DNA of 64,000 bases from Neurospora crassa OR74A (taxonomy: Eukaryota; Ascomycota; Sordariomycetes; Sordariales; Sordariaceae). Where the stretch lies: contig NC_026506.1 of assembly GCF_000182925.2 (NCBI RefSeq), forward strand, positions 2,232,001 through 2,296,000. Reading direction: 5' to 3'. Under the pieces are notes generated by a model. The model made no database searches and was not told where the DNA came from. It saw nothing but the letters and a program-made list of their open reading frames with translations. Position numbers and translations under genes: made by a program. Within the stretch, counting starts at the first letter, position 1. Every line of letters begins with the position of its first letter. Shown here piece after piece: positions 57,905 through 64,000 of the stretch.

Positions 57905-60812
57905 TCAACGATATTGATCCATGAACTCCTTGTGGAACTTGACAATGCTGCCAACCCACTCGGTACCAGGAGCAAGGAAGGTAGTGCGGAAGTGCAAGCT
58001 ACCCTCCTTCTGACCGAACCCAGAACCAGGAACAACGCAGACGCCGGTAGCCTCGAGGAGCTTCATGCAGTAGAACTCGTCGGGGGTACGGCCCTCCTTG
58101 GCGGCGGCCTCGGCGGCCTTGGGGGGCAAGTTGATGGTAGGGAAGAGGTACATGGCACCCTGGGGAGCACCGCACTCGACGCCCTCCATCTGCTCAAACG
58201 CCTTGTGGAGAGCGTTGGCGCGCTCCCTCATGCCCTCGTAGATGCCGCGGTACTCCTTCTCGTAGAGCTCGTAGGAGGGCTCGCCGGGCTTGGGCGGATT
58301 GACCATCAGCTCGACCAGGCACTGGCCAATGACAGGCGCGCAGAGCATGATGCTGACGAACTTGTAGATTTCAGCCTGGACTTCGGGATCAAAGTTGACC
58401 AGCTCAAAGTAGCCACCGCGGTGGCCGCACTCGCCCACCATGCCCTTGGAAATGGAGTGGAGGGAAGCCAGCTCGACGCAGTCGTACTTGCCGTCGGGGT
58501 TCTCCTTCTGCAACTGGCGGAGCACGCGCTTGAACGAGATGAACTCGCCGATGAAGACGTTGGTCTGGTAGACTTCGTCGGCGAGGACGACAAGGCGCTC
58601 CTGGCGCGCGAACTCGAGGACGGCGCGGATGTCCTCCTCGGAGAGGGAGGCGCCGGTGGGGTTGCCGGGGTTGATGATGACGATGGCGCGAGTGTCGACG
58701 CCGGCGTCCTTGGCCTTTTGGTACGACTCCTTGATGGTGTTGATGTCGGTGCCCCAGTTCTTGGACTCATCGAGGAGGTAGGGAACGCAGGTGGCGTTCA
58801 GGATGGAGAGCGAGGCGGTGTAGAGAGGGTACTGGGGGATGGGAACCAGGATGCCGCTCTTCTCATCGGCGCAGATGATGTGCAGGAGGGTGTTGACTCC
58901 CGAAGAAGCACCGGCAGAGAGGTAGATGTCTTGCCAGTTGGCAGGGAAGCCATCGCGCCCTAGGAAGCGAAAAAAAGAAAGGGATGTTAGCAACAGTTAC
59001 ATACATGTTACCCCACGGGTACAAACAGGGAGGGCTGCTTACTCTCGAGGAACTCTGCAATGTGCTGTCTGATGGCAGGGGCGCCGTTGCTGGCACTGTA
59101 AGCTCCTACGGAGCCAACATTCTTGAGGAACCACTTGGCGCGCTCAATGACATCAGTCTTGTAGCCGAGGTGGTTGATGAGGACGTCCTCATGCTCGAGA
59201 AGCAGAGGGTTCTCGAGGAGACTGAGGACCTGGCGGAAAAAGGTGATGGGCTTCTGGTCAAGCTGCTGGGGGTTGCCGATGTTGGCCGAGATGACCTGGC
59301 TGAAGGGGATGTCGGAGGTTCCACGGAGGAGGGCGGCCCGGAACTCCTCGGACTTGACGGCAAGCTCACCGCGCACAGCGTACTTGGCCGCTCTAACGTG
59401 CGGGTTGATGTTGTCAATGTTGAGACGGCGGGAGTTGGAGGACGACATTTTGCGAATCTGGGTGAAGGACTGGAACCGAGTTTGCTGAGTGAACGAGTGA
59501 ATAACCGGCGGGGTATTATGAGACTTGAACAGCGGGGCAGCGCGTCCCGAGGAGGAGTCAAGGCCGGAAGCTGGAGAGTGGGCACACGTTAGAAAACTTT
59601 CGTTAGTTCGGAACCCACAGTCCCCCGTCCAAGAGGTACAGTACTGTGGCTTGCTTGTCTCTCGTTATCTTGAGAAAGCGCAAGGATTGCTTGTTTGATG
59701 CCGGCCCATGAAACAGAAAGGGCAATTGTACATGGACCAGCTAGATAACACAACAACAAGTTTCAGAGATTGTGATCGGGTTTACAAGACAACGAAGTTC
59801 ACCAGCTTTGGCGAACCTATTCCACAGAGACAAGGCCGGCTCAAGGGCATAACAAATGGGAAGCTCCGGCTCAAGAGGAGTAAAACGAGAGACCAAGCAA
59901 ACAAGCGAAACCGACAATAAATGGTTGGCTTGTGTAGCTCTTTCTTGCGTGTGTGTATATGAAGGACGGGTAATTGAAGAAGAATCAGCGCATGTCTCGC
60001 CTGTCGTGTCGACACGTCCGATGATCGAATACACCAACTGCTTCGGGATTTGAACGGCCGGAACAAAGTGCTTCAGGTTATTGCCCTGAGGCGCTTTAAG
60101 CGCACAAGGTACCTCTTAGGTGGTACCTACGTGATCTGCCATGCAACGGGACGAGGCAACCGCAACATTGCCAAATTGCATTGCTTCAGAGCAGGCATCG
60201 ACATCAAGTAGATAGAGGTAGGTAGATAGGGACTATGCACGCACTGCATGCCACGAGGCTCTCGGGAGTTGAAGATTTTGGCTGCAACTCTCTGTGTGTG
60301 GTGTGTGGTTGTGTTCGCGTGGCTTTGCCGAGATCGGGGATGGTGATTCCCGTTGTGGGGAGGAAGGGGAGACAGGGAAATGGGCAGGTGGCGGTCTGGG
60401 GATGGAGTCTCAGGATGTAACTTGGATCATGAACTCGAAGCGACAGCAAACACCTGACATTGGGGAATGGGAAAGTGAAGGCAGATGGACAGCTGCGGTT
60501 TAAGCAGGTGCCAAGACCGTTGCAACGGAGAGAGTTGCAAACGCGGGGAAAGAAAGTTGGGGAAGTTCGGGACAAGAGGAAGCAACGGTACGTTCGGGAA
60601 GGTGAAAGCGACGCAATAAAGCACATCGATCCGCGTCGGTCGGACGAGAAACTCGCGCCGCTTTGGCGAATGGCAAGGGTTTGGTGATCCTTACCTCCGC
60701 ATGTCGCCGGACCCCACGCCGACTGCTGAACAGGGATTGAATAATTTCTCACGGCCGCGCTCGGCAGCCGGTGACGGGCGGTCTTGAGGGCGTTTGACAG
60801 TCCGGCAGCCAT
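57905..60812 (-). CDS. Alanine aminotransferase, mitochondrial form with probable cytosolic alternative start (3 exons)
   Basis: PLP enzyme interconverting alanine + 2-oxoglutarate and pyruvate + glutamate. Minus-strand exons are 60695-60812, 59043-59570 and 57905-58959 (118+528+1055 nt), giving 566 residues. Exon 1 encodes an Arg/Ala/Ser-rich, acid-free presequence (MAAGLSNALKTARHRLPSAA) typical of mitochondrial import. Its GTAAGG donor joins, across a 1124-bp intron ending TCTAAC..CTCTCCAG, to ASGLDSSSGRAAPLF in frame. A second ATG at 59448 (Met81, context CGCAAAATGTC) starts directly before the conserved NIDNINPHVRAAKYAVRGEL and would give a 486-residue cytosolic enzyme. The PLP lysine is K387 in SISKG. 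Other signatures are IINPGNPTG, LADEVYQTNVF, GHRGGYFEL and GSGFGQKEGSLHFRTT. Exon 2/3 joining restores FLERRDGFPANW. The enzyme assignment is secure; exon 1 is inferred from frame, splice signals and presequence character. Confidence 0.9.
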
Positions 60813-62183
60813 CGATGCGATTGTCGATCTCTTTCTGATGAAGTGTACGTATTGATGGATGAGGGGAGGAGGGTCTCGATACTGCCGGGTGGGGGGGGAC
60901 AGGACTCCCGGAGATGCCGTCAAAGGTGAACGGGAGAAGAACTTGTCGTTGATGGTGCGCTGACTCGCTCCGAGAGTACCGAGAGGACGGGATGTGATTT
61001 AGGGCTGAGTCCAGTTTATGTCAGTTGGGTTGGGTTTTCAAACCGCATTCGACACAGCAGACGCAAAGACACTATGAATGGGGGGGGGGGGGGGGGGGGG
61101 GAAAGATAGCACGCAGAAGAACACACGAACTTTTTTTTTTTTTTCTTTTTTTCATCAAATGTAGCAACCCAAACTGAACTAATGAGCTCCGAAACAGGAG
61201 CACGGAAAGCGGTGTGGTCTAGAACTTTTTGTTACAAAAGAGTCTTCGTTCCGGTCCGGTTTTGCTCCCGCGATCCATTTCTGGCGGGGTCGCAGAGGTC
61301 CGAATCGAGACTACAGTCTTGGTACAGTATGGAGAGTCAATCAAACAAATGCCATATTCTGATTCGGACTGCTATCCGCCAGACGAGGCGGTATCGCTGA
61401 GCTGTTTCGTAGCCGCCAAGATAAGCTGCTGCTGTGCTGTGCTGCCTGACAAGCCAACGTTAAATCCGGGCCGTTGTATTCTACCTCTAGAGGTAGCTGC
61501 GGCATGTGTAGGACCAGTGGACTATATCTAGTATCCAGGAACTATCCTTTTCGTCGACTTACACAGTTCCCTTCCAGCGCCTTGTTGGCGGGACGGGCAT
61601 GATTACAGCCACAGTGCTGTCAACGGTCACCATGTTGAAATTACGGTACACAAATATCAAATTTATGTTCTTGAATACATCTCTCTCAGTGTACAAGCCC
61701 AGCAAAGGTGTTGATGTTGTCAATAAATTTGTGTGAGATGTTCTGATAGATATCACGCCCGTTGTGTTTTGGCCAAGGCCTCTGGGGTTCCTCGGTGAGC
61801 TCTCAGCTCACTACACTCAGCTTGTTCCTCACCTTGCCTTCACCGATCCTACAAGTACACTAAACCGCGGGCAGCCACCTGCCAAGCCCAGCTAGGAGCG
61901 CACACGACCCACCCACAGCCCCACCACGGCCCACGCACCCCCGGCGGGCCGGCAGGCAAAATCTACAATCGCAATCGCAAGAAGCGCGGACGACCCGACG
62001 TCGATTGGAGAGCTTCCGGCGCAAAGACCGTGCTCCGTGAATCCGCCCGCCCTCCGCCCGCAGTTTGCGAACCTCTCCGTCCGGACGAGCCCCAGCCCGT
62101 CGCCCGTCGCCGTACCGCACTTGATCCAGTCCAGTCCAGGCGCGCCGTTGCACACCACAACAGCGCAACAAAAGTCGTTCAAC
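60813..62183. promoter_or_regulatory. Divergent region alanine aminotransferase / bL33m
   Basis: 1.4 kb between start codons. It contains a 22-G homopolymer (61080-61101) and a 13-T run with neighbouring T-rich sequence at about 61131-61152. No ORF looks coding. Promoters of both flanking genes should lie here. Confidence 0.5.
61080..61101 (+). repeat. Poly(G) tract, 22 nt
   Basis: An uninterrupted run of 22 G in noncoding DNA, about 270 bp upstream of the alanine aminotransferase first exon. G-quadruplex formation is possible and the exact length is uncertain. Confidence 0.9.
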
Positions 62184-62917
62184 ATGGCGAAGAAGGGTAA
62201 TCGACTCCATCCTCACCCGTGTGTCTGCAATTACTGCTTTGTTTTCCTAAAGGGAAAAGCGATGCAATGGGGAAACCGGAAACCGAAAACAGAAGACGAT
62301 AGTTGCTGATAGGTAAACAACAAACAGCCAAGTCCCGCATCATTAACGTGCGCCTGATCTCAATGGCCATGACGGGTTATTTCTACACCTTCACCCGTCC
62401 CCGTACCTCGCTGCCTATGAGCATGCTGAAATACGATCCGATCGGTATGCGCATATCCTCTCCCCTCATTCCTATCTACCTCTTTCGCTTCCAACCACCT
62501 ACATGATTGATTCGGCGGACACGACGACACGGGCATGATATGGAACTCTTTTTGGTTGCGGGCTTTCTCGATTTGCACGATTCGAAACACCCCAATACGC
62601 TTCGTCGAACGGACCTTGGGAAGCTCGCTTGGGACTGGGACTAGGACTGGGATCAGGCTGGGACGCAACAGTTCAAAGACTCGGACGATGGCATAACGTA
62701 CGGACCTTCGAGAAAAGAAAAAAAAAAAAGCAACCAGCCAACCAACCGGCCAACAGAGAAGAGAGGAGGGGACGGAAGAAACACTTGCCTACGACAGACA
62801 ATTTTTCCCAATCACGGATCTCGAAGAGGAAGGAATACCTACTAACCCTTTCGCCTCTCCACCATAGTTCGCCGCAAGGTCCTCTTCCTCGAACAGAAAC
62901 GCAAGGGCAGGTCATAG
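62184..62917 (+). CDS. Mitochondrial large-subunit ribosomal protein bL33m (3 exons)
   Basis: Structural protein of the mitochondrial 54S subunit (yeast Mrpl39, bacterial L33 family). Exons 62184-62196 (13 nt), 62328-62444 (117 nt) and 62868-62917 (50 nt) total 180 nt for 59 residues. Introns are 131 bp (GTAATC..ACAG) and 423 bp (GTATGC..CATAG). The spliced protein begins [20 protein letters not shown], contains [11 protein letters not shown] and LSMLKYDP-type residues (SMLKYDPI), and ends [16 protein letters not shown], the complete L33 fold at normal length. Zinc-binding cysteines are absent, as usual in mitochondrial L33. It is too short and too split to be found by ORF length alone. The 62037-62309 open frame that overlaps exon 1 and reads on into the intron is not the real product. 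Confidence 0.93.
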
Positions 62918-63732
62918 ATCGTTACTCGCCCCCGGGCCTAACGACCGTCGAACGACCGAGAGCCAGAGCGAGAACGCGGAGCCTGCGATACGGAATCAAA
63001 GAGCGTAGCGGCGAAGCAGCGACAAGTAAAAAGCTACAGCACCCCCTCCACGGATTACCACGTCACACCAAGTTACGATTTCGACCGGGTTGTGTTTCAA
63101 GCAGATCACCAGCAGACAATGGCCAGTGCTGGCGAGTGAGTTGGAGCTGGAGCTGGAGAGGGGGGTGGACCGGACCGGAACTGGACTGGATATATGGAGA
63201 AGAGAGGCGCAAGAATAAGATGGGGTCCCTCGTTCCATCCAGTCTCTGGTCGTGTATTATTACTGTACCACCGATCCATCAGTATATAACATCACCCTGT
63301 GAGTTATGGATTGGCACCATGGAGCGTTTGTTGCTTCTTCGCTCTACCGATGGGCCAGGTTGATTAGAGAATGTACAAGTCAAGAGATAAGCACAACGCC
63401 CCTCGGCCGTCGGCAATGCTGGGCGTGACCCAGGTTCACTGCCAAGTGGCTCTCCCTTCTCTTGTGTTGTGTGGTAAGGATAACTCTTCTATCGCGATCA
63501 GACAGTCTGTCATGACACCTCGACATCTTTGACTTTTCTTGCCATCGTACATCGCTTTATCTCATCTTTCTATATTTTCGTGGAAATCAAACTTTTCATT
63601 AGTCACAAGACCCGTCTCCCAACATTTTACAGGCGTTCTTTCACACTCTTCTCGTCGTATACATATTGAATCTCAATTCATTCGAAACACAGTCTCCAAT
63701 CCACACAAATACGCCATGCATCGACATATGGA
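62918..63732. other. Intergenic region at right end
   Basis: 815 bp between the bL33m stop and the stop of the partial gene on the other strand. No convincing gene is seen; the two genes converge, so it should hold both 3' UTRs. Confidence 0.5.
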
Positions 63733-64000
63733 TCATAACTTATTCCCAGGCGGAGGCAGAGGCAAGTCATCTCCGTCTTCTTTGTTTGCATTCTGCGAGA
63801 GGGTCATGGAGTCTTGGGTCTCATCATTGGCGCCCCCGTATCGCGAAAGTGGCTGGGACTGAGACCGTGATTGGGACTCGCCGTTCGTTTGACTGACCGA
63901 GTTGGTGTTTTCCGCAGGATCAACGGACCTTCTACTGCCATAAGTTCGAGTCGGTGCTGATCTGGGTGGCAAAAACCTGTTGGCACCGTTCATGACCTCG
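63733..64000 (-). CDS. C-terminal part of an unrecognised protein (runs off the window)
   Basis: The minus-strand frame is open from the window edge to a stop at 63733, giving at least 89 residues. It remains open upstream of the Met codon at 63993, so the true start is probably outside. The visible part is hydrophilic and low-complexity: a basic segment (RFLPPRSAPTRTYGSRRS), then a Ser/Gln/Asn-rich stretch, then an acidic/Pro tail (KEDGDDLPLPPPGNKL). No domain is recognisable, so no function is proposed. It looks like the disordered tail of a larger protein. Confidence 0.5.
   Translation of the reverse strand, partial: EVMNGANRFLPPRSAPTRTYGSRRSVDPAENTNSVSQTNGESQSRSQSQPLSRYGGANDETQDSMTLSQNANKEDGDDLPLPPPGNKL

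Noticed and set aside
57896-58963. 355-codon open frame on the plus strand
   Set aside because: It is the antisense shadow of the alanine aminotransferase exon; its Val/Leu/Gly/Asp/Glu-rich composition is typical of such mirror frames.

Overview
This window is nuclear DNA from a filamentous ascomycete, almost certainly Neurospora crassa or a very close relative. The deciding evidence is the gene at 37484-38177. Its three exons assemble to a 186-residue protein that matches, as far as I can recall it, the N. crassa blue-light photoreceptor VIVID (VVD), including Cys71, Cys108 and Gln182 at their published positions. Short introns (55-150 bp) with GT..AG ends, long intergenic regions full of simple repeats, and Asn/Gln/Thr tracts in regulatory proteins all fit Neurospora.

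Layout from left to right: phospholipase D (pld1/spo14, +, 268-5919); Paf1-complex subunit rtf1 (-, 6747-8891), with coq7 (+, 9813-10583) divergent from it; a 3.2 kb gene-poor stretch with a 506-bp MITE; a small single-pass membrane protein (+, 13839-14376); the ribosome-biogenesis WD40 protein enp2 (-, 14647-16644); Mediator subunit med13/ssn2 (+, 17766-22467); methylthioadenosine phosphorylase (-, 23109-24190); a ctr86/ataxin-10-like protein (+, 24978-28248); the carbon catabolite repression WD40 protein creC (-, 28815-31171); the mitochondrial Rho GTPase gem1 (+, 32996-35010); a tRNA-Arg(ACG) (-, 35779-35850); vvd (-, 37484-38177) with about 5.7 kb of upstream DNA; the SUMO ligase nse2/mms21 (+, 43902-45172); a 6.1 kb stretch with no convincing gene; riboflavin kinase fmn1 (-, 51318-52031); mRNA cap methyltransferase abd1 (-, 52911-54572); proteasome lid subunit rpn7 (+, 55371-57012); alanine aminotransferase (-, 57905-60812); mitochondrial ribosomal protein bL33m (+, 62184-62917); and the 3' end of an unrecognised gene (-, 63733 to the window edge).

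The genes are mostly conserved housekeeping genes, each transcribed on its own. Several pairs are divergent and share an upstream region: rtf1/coq7, enp2/med13, mtap/ctr86, creC/gem1, vvd/nse2 and abd1/rpn7. There is no secondary-metabolite cluster, prophage-like element or CRISPR array, and I saw no clear RIP-degraded repeat.

The observations most worth following are: (i) a young-looking MITE at 12646-13151 with 46-bp identical terminal inverted repeats and an identical 8-bp target-site duplication; (ii) an alanine aminotransferase gene whose mitochondrial presequence sits on a separate upstream exon, 1.1 kb away, with a second well-placed ATG that would give a cytosolic form; (iii) a 5-nucleotide first coding exon in creC, within a wider pattern of very short first coding exons; (iv) clusters of GATC-type motifs about 0.37 and 1.9 kb upstream of vvd that are candidate White Collar Complex sites; and (v) an inverted-repeat and hairpin-rich tract between vvd and nse2. 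All splice junctions were worked out by eye from GT/AG sites and frame continuity. None was checked against transcripts.
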